This document shows, piece by piece, positions 18,291 through 27,703 of a stretch of DNA of 64,000 bases (within the stretch, counting starts at the first letter, position 1; every line of letters begins with the position of its first letter). The DNA is from Flavobacterium profundi (lineage in GTDB: Bacteria > Bacteroidota > Bacteroidia > Flavobacteriales > Flavobacteriaceae), in the NCBI RefSeq assembly GCF_006491645.1, contig NZ_VDCZ01000001.1, positions 372,001 to 436,000 on the forward strand. The letters are read 5' to 3'. A program made the position numbers and the translations under genes. The notes under the pieces were generated by a model that saw only the letters and a list, made by a program, of their open reading frames with translations, was not told the origin of the DNA and ran no database searches.

Positions 18291-19679
18291 TTAATCGACT
18301 TTAACTTCCATTTTTTTGACTTTCAATTTAGTTTTTAACCAATTCTCTAATTTTTGAGCGGTTTCGGCTTTAGTTTTGGTTCCAACTTTAGTATTCCATT
18401 TGATTTCAAAAGTAGGAATTGTATCGACTTTACTAAAGTTAGTCACCAATTTTTCAGCATAACTAACTTCTTCTATAGTAGCATCCAATGCTTTCATCTC
18501 TTTTGTAATTTGATCAAAAGACATAATTGTTGCTTTTTTAGCCGTCAATTGGTTTTTCAAATCAAATATTTGTCGGTCTTTATCCAGTAAGTCGGCATCT
18601 TTCTTGACTAGTAATTGTTGGTTTGACAAAAAGGATTGCTCAATATCTTTCATTTTTGTCATGGTTTCGATACTACCATTGTCTTGAAAAACCTTAAATT
18701 CACAATTAGCATATCCTAACTGTGTCATTTTTTGCTCAAATTCTTTGACTTCATTTTTTGACAAACTTTTACCAATAACGGCAAAATTAATTTGTCTATT
18801 CGAATAATCTTTTTTCACATCTAAAATTAAAACCCCTTTTTCAGTTTTTAATTCTTCAATTAAGGCATCTACTTTCTGATTAAAATCAGAACGCTTATAC
18901 AATAGATAAAACATATATACACTTGGTATAAGAATTGCTAAAGCCGTTAACGAAATCGCTCTTGAAAGCAATTTTCTACGTTTCGAATTAGCATATTCTT
19001 CGTAAGGGAATTTCAAAAAACGAACGACTACAAAGGTTGCAGAAGCAATAAAAATTGTATTGATTGAAAACAAGAATAAAGCCCCTCCGAAAAAATTCCA
19101 TTTCCCAGTAGCCAAACCATAACCAGCAGTACACAAAGGAGGCATTAAGGCAGTTGCAATTGCTACACCTGCAATTGCATTGAATAATTTATTGCGTTGA
19201 CTAATCGCCACAATTAATGACAAACCTCCAGAAAGCGCAATAATTACATCCCGTACATCTGGGAAAGTTCGTGCAATTAATTCTTGAGTTTCATTTTGGA
19301 AAATAGGAATACTGAAAAACAAAAAAGAAGTCAGTAAACTTAAAATCACCATGACAGCAAAATTATTCAACGCCTTTTTTAATAAATCAATATTGTTAAT
19401 TCCTAGGGAAAGGCCAATACCTAAAATGGGACCCATTAAAGGCGATATTAACATGGCTCCAATAACTACAGCAGTAGAACTTGTATTCAAACCTACTGAA
19501 GCAATTAGAATTGAGAAAATAAGTACCCAAGCCGCAGCACCCTTCATGTAAATTCCTGCCTTGATATCGTCAATGGTATTGGTTTTATCGGAATCTCTTG
19601 ATATATCAAAAATACCAACTACAAATTGTTTGATTTGTTTTACTATTTCTGAGAAATTTAACGGCGTATTATTTTCCAT
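18291..19679 (-). CDS. DUF389 membrane protein
   Basis: This 462-residue integral membrane protein carries the DUF389 (TIGR00341-like) domain, recognisable from the conserved ISPLMGPILGIGLSLGINN and ATALMPPLCTAGYGLATG segments in the transmembrane core (about 45-250). A long cytoplasmic or periplasmic C-terminal half with coiled-coil character (about 320-400) follows. The family has no firmly assigned biochemical role. It lies 7 bases downstream of the mannose-1-phosphate guanylyltransferase gene, so the two may be co-transcribed, although the functional link is not obvious. Confidence 0.88.
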   Translation of the reverse strand: MENNTPLNFSEIVKQIKQFVVGIFDISRDSDKTNTIDDIKAGIYMKGAAAWVLIFSILIASVGLNTSSTAVVIGAMLISPLMGPILGIGLSLGINNIDLLKKALNNFAVMVILSLLTSFLFFSIPIFQNETQELIARTFPDVRDVIIALSGGLSLIVAISQRNKLFNAIAGVAIATALMPPLCTAGYGLATGKWNFFGGALFLFSINTIFIASATFVVVRFLKFPYEEYANSKRRKLLSRAISLTALAILIPSVYMFYLLYKRSDFNQKVDALIEELKTEKGVLILDVKKDYSNRQINFAVIGKSLSKNEVKEFEQKMTQLGYANCEFKVFQDNGSIETMTKMKDIEQSFLSNQQLLVKKDADLLDKDRQIFDLKNQLTAKKATIMSFDQITKEMKALDATIEEVSYAEKLVTNFSKVDTIPTFEIKWNTKVGTKTKAETAQKLENWLKTKLKVKKMEVKVD

Positions 19680-19686
19680 ATTTATT

Positions 19687-20745
19687 TTATTGCAGTTTAC
19701 TTACAATGCCTTTTATTTCTTGTTCTTTGCTTTTAGGATAAATTAACAGAGTATCGTTTTTATCCACAATAATATAATCATCTAAACCGTCAATAACCAC
19801 TAATTTTTTTCCTTCAGCGCGAATTATATTATTTGATGCATTTTCCAAAACAACAGTTGCATTTACAATCGCATTATTATTTTCATCTTTCCCTAACTTT
19901 TCATGTAAAGAACCCCAAGTTCCTAAATCATTCCAATCAAATGTAGCTGGCAAGACATATACATTAGAAGCTTTTTCTAAAATGGCATAATCAATTGAAA
20001 TATTCTCTGCTAAAGCATAATTCTGAGTAATGAATTCTTTTTCACTTGACGTATTATAACTTTCAAATCCCGACAAAAATAGTGCATTCATATCGGGTTG
20101 AAATTTTTCAAAAGCCTCGATAATGGAAGACACACTCCATATAAAAATACCACCATTCCATAAAAAATTCCCAGCGGCTAAAAATGCTTTAGCTGTTTCA
20201 TAATCTGGTTTTTCTCTAAATTGAGAGACTTTTTTAACGGATGTTGCACTTGTTTTATCAAATTCTATATAACCAAAACCTGTATTAGGAAATGTAGGTT
20301 GAATTCCAAGCGTCATTAGTGCATTATTTGTTTCGCAATAATCAAACGATTGTTTCACGTTTTGCACAAAAGCATTTTCATCTTCAATCCAATGATCAGA
20401 AGGAGCCACAATAAGTAAAGCCTCTGGGTTTTGCTTCTTTATTTTCATAGAAGCATATAAAATACAAGGTGCTGTATTGCGCATCGCTGGTTCCAGTACA
20501 ACTTGTTCTGGTTGCATAGTGGGCAATTGTTCTAAAACTAAAGCATTGTATTTTTCATTGGTTAGCACCAAAATATTTTCAGCGGGAATAAGTTTGCTTA
20601 ATCTAGAAAAAGTCTTCTGAATTAAGGTTTCACCGGTTCCTAGCATGTCGTGAAATTGTTTTGGAAAATCGGTTGTACTTACTGGCCAAAAACGAGAACC
20701 TACTCCACCAGCCATTATTATTGCGTAATAATTATTGTTTTTCAT
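19687..20745 (-). CDS. manC: Mannose-1-phosphate guanylyltransferase
   Basis: This 352-residue nucleotidyltransferase makes GDP-mannose from mannose-1-phosphate and GTP, the donor for mannosyl and fucosyl transfer in surface glycans. The N-terminal IIMAGGVGSRFWPVS nucleotide-binding signature, VVAPSDHWI (about 118-128) and the FREKPDYETA lysine motif (about 182) are typical. The length fits the single-domain form without the C-terminal isomerase domain. It could supply donor for the glycosyltransferases elsewhere in the window. Confidence 0.92.
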   Translation of the reverse strand: MKNNNYYAIIMAGGVGSRFWPVSTTDFPKQFHDMLGTGETLIQKTFSRLSKLIPAENILVLTNEKYNALVLEQLPTMQPEQVVLEPAMRNTAPCILYASMKIKKQNPEALLIVAPSDHWIEDENAFVQNVKQSFDYCETNNALMTLGIQPTFPNTGFGYIEFDKTSATSVKKVSQFREKPDYETAKAFLAAGNFLWNGGIFIWSVSSIIEAFEKFQPDMNALFLSGFESYNTSSEKEFITQNYALAENISIDYAILEKASNVYVLPATFDWNDLGTWGSLHEKLGKDENNNAIVNATVVLENASNNIIRAEGKKLVVIDGLDDYIIVDKNDTLLIYPKSKEQEIKGIVSKLQ

Positions 20746-20885
20746 AGTACCTAAAGGGTTCTTTTTATAACTTTAAATATACTTAAAAAAATAATGCTAA
20801 AGAATAGCAATACATAAATTAAATAAATTCTTGCAAAAATTGAAATTAAAATAGTAAAATCAAAACTTTAGCTTCATTTATAGTG

Positions 20886-21488
20886 TTAATTGGTAACCAA
20901 TTCCACTTCTGCATTGGGTTGAAACAAAAAAATTCTTCCTGTTTGTAACTCTATACATTCATACCGTTTTACTCGCAGTGCAATTTTTTTAAAAACACGC
21001 CCGTTATGAATTCTGAAGTAAGAACCATATGGAATTTCAAAAATATAATTCTTATCTGTTTCTTTTGCATCATATTGTTTTAATGCCAATGATAAAGTAG
21101 CATCAGTATCGCTACTGGCTTTCGGATTTTTAAAATGGCGGGCTAACAATGGTAATAGTTGATTTGGGAAAATCTCAGGTCGGATATAAGGTAACATTAA
21201 CTGTCTAAAAGTGAGTTTCCATTCATCTCCATGTGGTTTAATATACCTTCCAAATTTTTCAAAGGCAACTAAATGCGCAATTTCATGAATTAGAGTAATC
21301 AAAAAGCGGTATTTATTCAAATTGGCATTCACTGTAATTTGATGATAACCATTTGTATCCTTTCTATAATCACCATGACGTGTTACGCGTTCATTTACAA
21401 TTTTTAAATGAACATGATTGTTTTTGATTAACTCAAAACAAGGTTGAACTGCGTGTTCTGGCAAATATTTTTGTAAAACGTCACTCAA
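20886..21488 (-). CDS. SprT-like zinc metalloprotease-domain protein
   Basis: This 200-residue protein has the SprT-like domain. The zinc motif is H68-E69-x-x-H72 in LIHEIAHLVAF, with a third ligand candidate at H86 in KPHGDEW. SprT-like proteins are related to the protease that removes DNA-protein crosslinks in eukaryotes (Spartan); in bacteria the role is mostly unproven. There is no signal peptide, so it is probably cytoplasmic. It starts two bases after the stop of the small membrane-protein gene upstream, which suggests co-transcription. Confidence 0.85.
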   Translation of the reverse strand: MSDVLQKYLPEHAVQPCFELIKNNHVHLKIVNERVTRHGDYRKDTNGYHQITVNANLNKYRFLITLIHEIAHLVAFEKFGRYIKPHGDEWKLTFRQLMLPYIRPEIFPNQLLPLLARHFKNPKASSDTDATLSLALKQYDAKETDKNYIFEIPYGSYFRIHNGRVFKKIALRVKRYECIELQTGRIFLFQPNAEVELVTN

Positions 21489-21490
21489 TT

Positions 21491-22048
21491 CTACTTCACT
21501 TTTATAATATCTAAATATTTCTTCTCATCTAATGCTATTAATGAGCTATCTTTTACAAACAAATATTTATTTGTAAACACTTTATCTACTTTTCTTGAAT
21601 TATACTCCGATAAAAACAAAGTATCATTTACTATTTTAAATTTTCCACAAACAATTTCTTTATGTTCAATTTTAGAAATTACAAATGCAAAAGTTTCGTT
21701 TTTATATAGATAAATTTCATCTTTACTTTCTATATATACTAATTTCCCTCTATAAAATTCTTTTTTCCAAAAAAAGGGTTCTTCAACTTTTGAAAACCCG
21801 AATAAACTTAAAACTAAAAACAGTACTAATAAGACAAAAGGAATAAAATCAATTTTCTTTTTGAATTTTATATACCCATATAAATCTTTTATCAAAAGCA
21901 CTAAAAAAATGACAAAAAATGCGCTAAAAGAAATAAAAAGCAACATTCCTTGTACCAATCCTAACGAATAATCACTAAAATGAAAATATTGTTTAGCACC
22001 AAAAAACAATAGCACGATTAATATTAAGTAGCTTTTTTTTCTATTCAT
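21491..22048 (-). CDS. Small hypothetical membrane protein
   Basis: This 185-residue protein of unknown function has about three hydrophobic segments in its N-terminal half (around 7-20, 32-55 and 68-88). The C-terminal half is soluble and beta-rich (YRGKLVYIESKDEIYLYKN). No recognised domain was found. It sits 16 bases downstream of an SDR gene and 2 bases upstream of the SprT-like gene, inside a run of minus-strand genes. Confidence 0.65.
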   Translation of the reverse strand: MNRKKSYLILIVLLFFGAKQYFHFSDYSLGLVQGMLLFISFSAFFVIFLVLLIKDLYGYIKFKKKIDFIPFVLLVLFLVLSLFGFSKVEEPFFWKKEFYRGKLVYIESKDEIYLYKNETFAFVISKIEHKEIVCGKFKIVNDTLFLSEYNSRKVDKVFTNKYLFVKDSSLIALDEKKYLDIIKVK

Positions 22049-22064
22049 TTCCTAACATTACAAA

Positions 22065-22745
22065 TCAAGGCGTTGTAGATGAAACTTGCAATACTTTTCC
22101 GTTATAATATTTATTTCCCGTTAAGGCAAAATTACAAACATAATCAGCCATTTCCCTTGCCGAAAGCGGTGCTTGATAACCTGGAAAAGCTTCTTGTAGC
22201 ATTTCTGTATTGACTGCTCCTAAAGCCAAAACATTAAAAGCAATACCTGTCTCTTTATATTCTTCCGCTAACAATTCAGAAAGTGTAATTACAGCACCTT
22301 TACTGGAACTGTAAGCTGCTAAACTTGGAAACTTCATACTTCCTTGAATACCTCCCATAGAACTAATCGTAATTACATGACTCCCTTTTGTTAAATAAGG
22401 AATACAAATGCGTGTTAAAGCTGCAACTGCAAAAACATTTACTTTGTAAACTTGCTCAAAATCTTCTGATGTTAATTCTGTAAAAGGTTTACCAATTAAC
22501 AATCCTGCATTATGGATTAAAATATCCACTTGATTATTCCATGAATGCTCAACAAATGCTTTAACATGAAGTAATTCTTCTTCATTTGCAATATCGATAC
22601 TTAAACAAGTTATATTTTGATTCTCAAGAAATGCTTTAGGTGTTTTTCTAGAAACAGCTAGGACTTGGTGCCCATTTTGAGCGAATTGCAACGCCATTTC
22701 ATATCCAATTCCACGTGATGTTCCTGTAATGATAACTTTCTTCAT
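22065..22745 (-). CDS. Short-chain dehydrogenase/reductase
   Basis: This 226-residue NAD(P)-dependent oxidoreductase has the classical SDR pattern: the TGTSRGIGYEM cofactor motif near residue 8, HNAGLL near 79, the catalytic serine in TISSMGG and the YSSSKGA YxxxK active site near 145. The start overlaps the stop of the peptidase gene by one base (TAATG at 22745), so the two are translationally coupled. The substrate is unknown. Confidence 0.9.
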   Translation of the reverse strand: MKKVIITGTSRGIGYEMALQFAQNGHQVLAVSRKTPKAFLENQNITCLSIDIANEEELLHVKAFVEHSWNNQVDILIHNAGLLIGKPFTELTSEDFEQVYKVNVFAVAALTRICIPYLTKGSHVITISSMGGIQGSMKFPSLAAYSSSKGAVITLSELLAEEYKETGIAFNVLALGAVNTEMLQEAFPGYQAPLSAREMADYVCNFALTGNKYYNGKVLQVSSTTP

Positions 22746-23728
22746 TATTTGTTCATTTGAATTTCTTTAGTAGCAGCATTCATCATTTTTTCTAGAACAG
22801 GAATGGTTTTATTAATCACATTCGTCATATGTGCTGTGTCCATCAACTCAAATTCATCGTCTGGCTGGTGATAAAATTGAAAATTTTCAAAATCAAAAGT
22901 CGATACCGTTTGAGCTGGTATTTCAAATTCAGTATAGAAAGGATAATTATCCGAAGCTCTAAATAACTGATATTGTGTTTCAGCTGGAATATAGCCTATC
23001 AAATTTTCTTCCGCGTATTCATTCATCTTTTTTGCCATGTTACTTTTACCAAAACCTGTTAAGTACAACAACATATCTTCTCTATTCATTTTAACGCCAA
23101 TCATTTCATAATTGAACATAAAATAAAGGTCTATATCTTGTTCTTTTAATTTTTTTGCTAAATGTTTGGATCCTAATAGTCCTTTTTCTTCTGCAGAAAA
23201 GAAAGCAAAAATAATACTTCTTTTATTCGTTTTATATTTGGCAAAATACTTTACAACTTCAGTTACAGCAGTTGTTCCAGAAGCATTATCATTGGCTCCA
23301 TTTCCAATATCATCTCCATTTACTGCTTGTATTCTTCCAATATGGTCATAATGTGCTCCAATTACTACAAATTCATTTTTTAATTTTGGATCATTCCCTT
23401 CTATGTAACCTACCATGTTATACGCTGGCAAATCGTAGTTACTCAATGTATCTCTGTAGGTTTTAAAATAGGGCTTCACACCATTCTTTTTAAAGATACC
23501 CTCTAGAAAATAACTTGCTTTTTCAATTCCTGCACTTCCTGTATTACGTCCTTCTAAATCATCTGATGTTAAAAACTGTAATGTCTTAGCAACATCTTCT
23601 TGCTTTGCAACATATTTTGCACTTATAGTTGTGCTTTCAGAAATACTATTAGATTCACCTGAGACTGTTGACTTTGTACCATTACAAGCTAATAAAGCTA
23701 AGCTTATAAAAAAGCATATTTTTTTCAT
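22745..23728 (-). CDS. M28-family metallopeptidase, lipoprotein
   Basis: This 327-residue zinc aminopeptidase-like protein is exported as a lipoprotein: MKKICFFISLALLAC places the lipidated cysteine at 15. The M28 ligands are visible in GAHYDHIG, GANDNASGTTAV, FSAEEKGLLGS and the late HQPDDEF histidine. Such enzymes remove N-terminal residues from peptides in the periplasm or at the surface. A hairpin terminator of the DoxX gene separates it from its upstream neighbour. Confidence 0.9.
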   Translation of the reverse strand: MKKICFFISLALLACNGTKSTVSGESNSISESTTISAKYVAKQEDVAKTLQFLTSDDLEGRNTGSAGIEKASYFLEGIFKKNGVKPYFKTYRDTLSNYDLPAYNMVGYIEGNDPKLKNEFVVIGAHYDHIGRIQAVNGDDIGNGANDNASGTTAVTEVVKYFAKYKTNKRSIIFAFFSAEEKGLLGSKHLAKKLKEQDIDLYFMFNYEMIGVKMNREDMLLYLTGFGKSNMAKKMNEYAEENLIGYIPAETQYQLFRASDNYPFYTEFEIPAQTVSTFDFENFQFYHQPDDEFELMDTAHMTNVINKTIPVLEKMMNAATKEIQMNK

Positions 23729-23755
23729 TCCTATTTTTATTTTCGTAAAAATAAT

Positions 23756-23780
23756 AAAATCCCAGTAAAACTAGGATTTT
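23756..23780 (-). terminator. Terminator of the DoxX-family gene
   Basis: AAAATCC-C-AGT and ACT-A-GGATTTT pair around AAA, just past the stop at 23802. T-rich sequence follows on the minus strand. Confidence 0.65.
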
Positions 23781-23801
23781 AAAGTATAAGAATTGAAAAA
23801 A

Positions 23802-24191
23802 TTATATTCGAAATTGTCGTAGTTTAACAAAGTCATTTTTGTAAAAATACACCAGTAACAAACAAGCCATAAATGTAAGTACAGCTAAAACAAATAAAGT
23901 TCCTCCATCATTTTGTACTTCAATACCTAAAAGCGTTAAATGAGAAAGAATAGCTCCAAACATGGTTAATACACCTAAAACTGCTCCTAAAAAAGTGGTT
24001 CTTGGTATTAAAATTAAAATAGAAGCAATGAGTTCAATAATTCCTGATGCAATTCTTCCAAAAGGTTCCGCATTTAAGGTTGAAAAAATATAGACACTTT
24101 CTGGAGCATCCGAAAATTTGAAATATAAAGTTTGCAATAAAATGATAACAGCAACTAATTTAAGAATCCAAATAAAAAGTGTTTTTTTCAC
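23802..24191 (-). CDS. DoxX-family membrane protein
   Basis: This 129-residue protein has four hydrophobic segments in the DoxX arrangement, including LVAVIILLQTLYFKFSDAPESVYIF near the N-terminus and GIIELIASILILIP. DoxX-like proteins are small quinone- or thiol-linked membrane proteins of uncertain function. The gene has its own terminator and a 143-base upstream gap holding the terminator of pdhC, so it is probably transcribed alone. Confidence 0.82.
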   Translation of the reverse strand: MKKTLFIWILKLVAVIILLQTLYFKFSDAPESVYIFSTLNAEPFGRIASGIIELIASILILIPRTTFLGAVLGVLTMFGAILSHLTLLGIEVQNDGGTLFVLAVLTFMACLLLVYFYKNDFVKLRQFRI

Positions 24192-24275
24192 AATAGTAGT
24201 ATTTAATACTACAAAGATAAATTCGGAACTCTTGATGATGTGTTAGTTAGACAACTTATCATAATTTTAAAAATA

Positions 24276-24304
24276 AAAAGGCACTAAAATTTTTAGTGCC
24301 TTTT
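24276..24304 (-). terminator. Terminator of the pdhA-pdhC unit
   Basis: AAAAGGCACTAAAA and TTTTAGTGCCTTTT form an almost perfect palindrome 31 bases past the pdhC stop. The symmetrical A and T flanks suit termination on the minus strand. Confidence 0.8.
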
Positions 24305-24334
24305 CTATATGGATTATAAATTTTACTAACTTAA

Positions 24335-25990
24335 TTAAGCTAACATAGTCACAGGATTTTCCATAAACGCTTTAAACGTTTGTAAGAATTGAGCTCCTGT
24401 TGCTCCATCAACAGTTCTATGATCACATGCTAGCGTAACTGTCATGGTATTTCCAACAACAATTTGACCATTTTTAACTACTGGTTTTTCTACAATAGCT
24501 CCAACAGATAAAATGGCTGAATTAGGCTGATTAATAATCGATGTAAATGACTGAATACCAAACATACCTAAATTAGAAATAGTAAAAGTACTTCCTTCCA
24601 TTTCAGCTGGTTGAATTTTTTTCACACGCGCTCTTCCTGCCATATCTTTTACATTGGCACCAATTTGAGTCAATGTCATTTGATCCGTAAATTTTAATAC
24701 CGGAACAACCAAACCATCTTCAACAGCTACAGCAACACCAATGTTCACATGGTGATTTAAAATCATAGCATCTTCTTTCCATTGAGAATTTACTTGAGGA
24801 TGTTTCTTTAATGCCATAGCACTTGCTTTAATGACCATATCATTAAAAGATACTTTTGTATCTGGAATACGATTAATCATTTCACGTGACGCGATTGCAT
24901 TATCCATATCTAACTCGATAGTTAAATAATAATGTGGTGCTGTAAACTTAGATTCTGCTAATCTCTTCGCGATGACTTTACGCATTTGCGAATTTTTAAC
25001 TTCTTCTTGGTACACTTCTCCAGCAGGCACAAATGGTTTTACAGCAGCTACTGTACTAGAAGCTTCTTTAACAGCATCTGTAGTAGTAGTTGCACTAACA
25101 GATGAATGAGCTGCACTTGGAGTAAAGTTTTCTACATCTGACTTCACAATTCTACCGTTTTCTCCTGAACCCTTAACATCTGACAAATTAATTCCTTTTT
25201 CTTCTGCTATTTTTTTAGCTAAAGGCGATGCAAAAATTCTACCATTAGAAGTAGATGAAGTATTTTGAGTTGTTGCCGTTTCAGATGCAGTTGTTGTTTT
25301 AACATCCTCTTTAACTTCCTCTTTTTTTGTACTGCTTGAATCAGTAGCTTTAGGATTAGCAACTACACCAGAAACATCTGTTCCAGCAGGTCCAAGAATC
25401 GCTAAAACACTATCAACTGGTGCTGATTCACCTTCTTGAACTCCAATATGTAATAAGGTTCCAGAATTAAAAGATTCAAATTCCATGGTAGCTTTATCTG
25501 TTTCGATTTCAGCTAAAATATCTCCTTCTTCAATTTTATCACCCACCTTTTTTAGCCAAGTAGCTACTGTTCCTTCCGTCATAGTATCACTTAGTCTTGG
25601 CATAGTAACTACAACTACACCTTCAGGCAATGTAGCACTTTCTTTAGATTCAGTAGTTTTAGCAGGAGCTTCTTCTTTTTTATCAACATCATTTGATGCT
25701 ACTTCCGATTTTGATTCGTTTGTAGTATTTAAAACCTTAGATATATCTTCACCCTCATTACCAATAACCGCTAAAAGAGAATCAACAGCAGCAGTTTCTC
25801 CTTCATTAATACCAATATGCAATAGAGTTCCTGCATTAAAAGACTCAAATTCCATAGTAGCTTTATCAGTTTCAATTTCAGCTAAAATATCTCCTTCTTC
25901 AATTTTATCACCGACTTTTTTAAGCCATTTTGCCACGGTTCCTTCTGTCATTGTATCGCTTAAACGAGGCATTGTTATTACTGTTGCCAT
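24335..25990 (-). CDS. pdhC: Pyruvate dehydrogenase E2, dihydrolipoyl acetyltransferase, with two lipoyl domains
   Basis: This is the 551-residue core of the pyruvate dehydrogenase complex. It has two lipoyl domains (about 1-78 and 127-205, lipoyl lysines K43 and K166 in ETDKATMEF), Ala/Thr/Lys-rich linkers, a peripheral subunit-binding domain (about 251-288, ASPLAKKIAEEKG) and a catalytic domain (about 330-551) with H524 and D528 in CDHRTVDG. It starts 5 bases after the pdhA stop, so it is in one operon. The two lipoyl domains are nearly identical in DNA and probably arose by internal duplication. No E1-beta or E3 gene is in the window. Confidence 0.96.
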   Translation of the reverse strand: MATVITMPRLSDTMTEGTVAKWLKKVGDKIEEGDILAEIETDKATMEFESFNAGTLLHIGINEGETAAVDSLLAVIGNEGEDISKVLNTTNESKSEVASNDVDKKEEAPAKTTESKESATLPEGVVVVTMPRLSDTMTEGTVATWLKKVGDKIEEGDILAEIETDKATMEFESFNSGTLLHIGVQEGESAPVDSVLAILGPAGTDVSGVVANPKATDSSSTKKEEVKEDVKTTTASETATTQNTSSTSNGRIFASPLAKKIAEEKGINLSDVKGSGENGRIVKSDVENFTPSAAHSSVSATTTTDAVKEASSTVAAVKPFVPAGEVYQEEVKNSQMRKVIAKRLAESKFTAPHYYLTIELDMDNAIASREMINRIPDTKVSFNDMVIKASAMALKKHPQVNSQWKEDAMILNHHVNIGVAVAVEDGLVVPVLKFTDQMTLTQIGANVKDMAGRARVKKIQPAEMEGSTFTISNLGMFGIQSFTSIINQPNSAILSVGAIVEKPVVKNGQIVVGNTMTVTLACDHRTVDGATGAQFLQTFKAFMENPVTMLA

Positions 25991-25995
25991 AGTGC

Positions 25996-26994
25996 TTATA
26001 ATTTATGAGGTAAAAATGGATAATTTTCTTGTTCGTATACTACATCATACATTACATTCAAGTCTGGATACGGTGACTCTTCTGCGAATTGCTCACATTC
26101 ACTAACCAAATCTCTTACTCGGTTATCAATTGCTTCAATTTCAGCTTCAGTAGCATAATTATTTTCTTTAATAATATCTAAAACTTGAGTTATAGGGTCT
26201 ATCTTTTTGTATTCTTCTACTTCTTCTTTAGTTCTATAATGTTGCGCATCCGACATTGAGTGCCCTCTATAACGATACGTTTTCATTTCTAAAAAGGTAG
26301 GACCATCACCTCTTCTTGCTCTTTCAATCGCTTCATGCATCGCTTCAGCAACCTTGATAGGATTCATTCCATCAACAGGTCCACACGGCATTTCGTATCC
26401 TAAACCTAATTTCCAAATATCTGTATGATTGGCAGTTCTTTCCACTGAAGTACCCATGGCATAACCATTATTTTCAACAATAAAAACAACTGGTAATTTC
26501 CAATTCATAGCCATATTAAACGTTTCGTGTAAAGAACCTTGACGTGCCGCACCATCACCAAAATAAGTCATCGTAACACCTCCTGTTTCAAAATATTTAT
26601 CAGCGAAAGCCAAACCAGCACCTAGAGGAATTTGACCTCCTACGATTCCGTGACCTCCATAAAAACCATGTTCTTTAGAAAAAATATGCATTGAACCACC
26701 TAAACCTTGAGAAGTTCCAGTTGCTTTACCTAAAAGCTCAGCCATAACTTTTCTAGGGTCAACGCCCATACCAATAGGCTGAACGTGATTACGATAAGCT
26801 GTAATCATTTTATCCTTAGACAAATCCATGGCATGTAAAGCACCTGCTAACACCGCTTCTTGTCCATTGTATAAATGTAGAAATCCTCTTACTTTTTGTT
26901 GAATGTAAAGCGCAGCAAGTTTATCTTCAAACTTTCTCCAAAATTGCATATCTTCATACCATTGTAGGTATACTTCTTTTGTTATTGGTTTCAT
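25996..26994 (-). CDS. pdhA: Pyruvate dehydrogenase E1 component, alpha subunit
   Basis: This is the 332-residue alpha subunit of the thiamine-diphosphate-dependent E1 enzyme that decarboxylates pyruvate and acetylates the lipoyl domains of E2. The thiamine-diphosphate motif runs from GDG (146-148) to NN (175-176). The phosphorylation-loop region RYRGHSMSDAQHYR is conserved. It is followed directly by pdhC. A TATTTTTG sequence on the minus strand at 27065-27072 may serve as a -7 element but has no clear -33 partner. Confidence 0.96.
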   Translation of the reverse strand: MKPITKEVYLQWYEDMQFWRKFEDKLAALYIQQKVRGFLHLYNGQEAVLAGALHAMDLSKDKMITAYRNHVQPIGMGVDPRKVMAELLGKATGTSQGLGGSMHIFSKEHGFYGGHGIVGGQIPLGAGLAFADKYFETGGVTMTYFGDGAARQGSLHETFNMAMNWKLPVVFIVENNGYAMGTSVERTANHTDIWKLGLGYEMPCGPVDGMNPIKVAEAMHEAIERARRGDGPTFLEMKTYRYRGHSMSDAQHYRTKEEVEEYKKIDPITQVLDIIKENNYATEAEIEAIDNRVRDLVSECEQFAEESPYPDLNVMYDVVYEQENYPFLPHKL

Positions 26995-27157
26995 TTGTTT
27001 ATGAATTAAATTGGATTTTTTACAAAAAAAGATAAAAACTTAATTTGAAAAATTTTACAAAAAGCAAAAATACTACATAGAAGCTTATTGAAAAAATTAA
27101 TTCTTATCAATTTTCTTTTATTTATTACGAATATGTTATTTTTTATCAACGAAATCG

Positions 27158-27640
27158 TTATAGATGCTTTTTCTCAAATAAAAAAGGTAATAAGTTTTTT
27201 AATGAATTAGAATGATACACTTTCCCTTTGGAACCCATAAAATAAATTTCAATATTAGAATCCTGTTTCATTTCGTATTCAGCGATAGATTGCCTACAAG
27301 AACCACATGGCGGAATAGGCTCTTCTAATTCTCTATCTTGTGGTGTTGCAGATATGAATAGTTTTAAAACTTTCGTGTCGGGATAATTTGCCCCTGCATA
27401 AAAAATAGCTACTCTTTCCGCACATAATCCTGAAGGATATGCTGCATTTTCTTGATTAGAACCTAAAATAATTTCACCATTCTCTAATAACAAAGCCGTC
27501 CCAACACTAAACTTAGAATAAGGAGCATAAGCTTTTTTTCTTGCTTCAATTGCCTGCAGCATCAATTGTTGATCTTGGTCTTTAAGTTCTTCTAAAGAAT
27601 CATAAACAGAGAATGTAGTTGTAAATGTAATTTGCTTCAT
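27158..27640 (-). CDS. cdd: Cytidine deaminase
   Basis: This 160-residue zinc enzyme deaminates cytidine and deoxycytidine in pyrimidine salvage. The zinc site is visible as the CAERVAIF motif and PPCGSCRQ. I choose the ATG at 27640. The upstream alternative at 27661 would place the start inside the terminator hairpin of porV (27656-27680), and its extra residues are not family-like. The position between porV and pdhA matches the order I recall from Flavobacterium. Confidence 0.93.
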   Translation of the reverse strand: MKQITFTTTFSVYDSLEELKDQDQQLMLQAIEARKKAYAPYSKFSVGTALLLENGEIILGSNQENAAYPSGLCAERVAIFYAGANYPDTKVLKLFISATPQDRELEEPIPPCGSCRQSIAEYEMKQDSNIEIYFMGSKGKVYHSNSLKNLLPFLFEKKHL

Positions 27641-27647
27641 ATATAAG

Positions 27648-27680
27648 GAAAAAAAATCCAAACTCGAATAGAATTTGGAT
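27648..27680 (-). terminator. Terminator after porV
   Basis: ATCCAAA (27656-27662) and TTTGGAT (27674-27680) form the stem, followed on the minus strand by a run of eight T. It lies 23 bases past the porV stop. Confidence 0.7.
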
Positions 27681-27703
27681 ACTTAATTTTTTATTTGTTA
27701 TTA

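Noticed and set aside
25485..26105. 206-residue open frame on the plus strand
   Set aside because: It lies antisense to the two lipoyl domains of pdhC, and its low-complexity repeats are the mirror of the duplicated domains.
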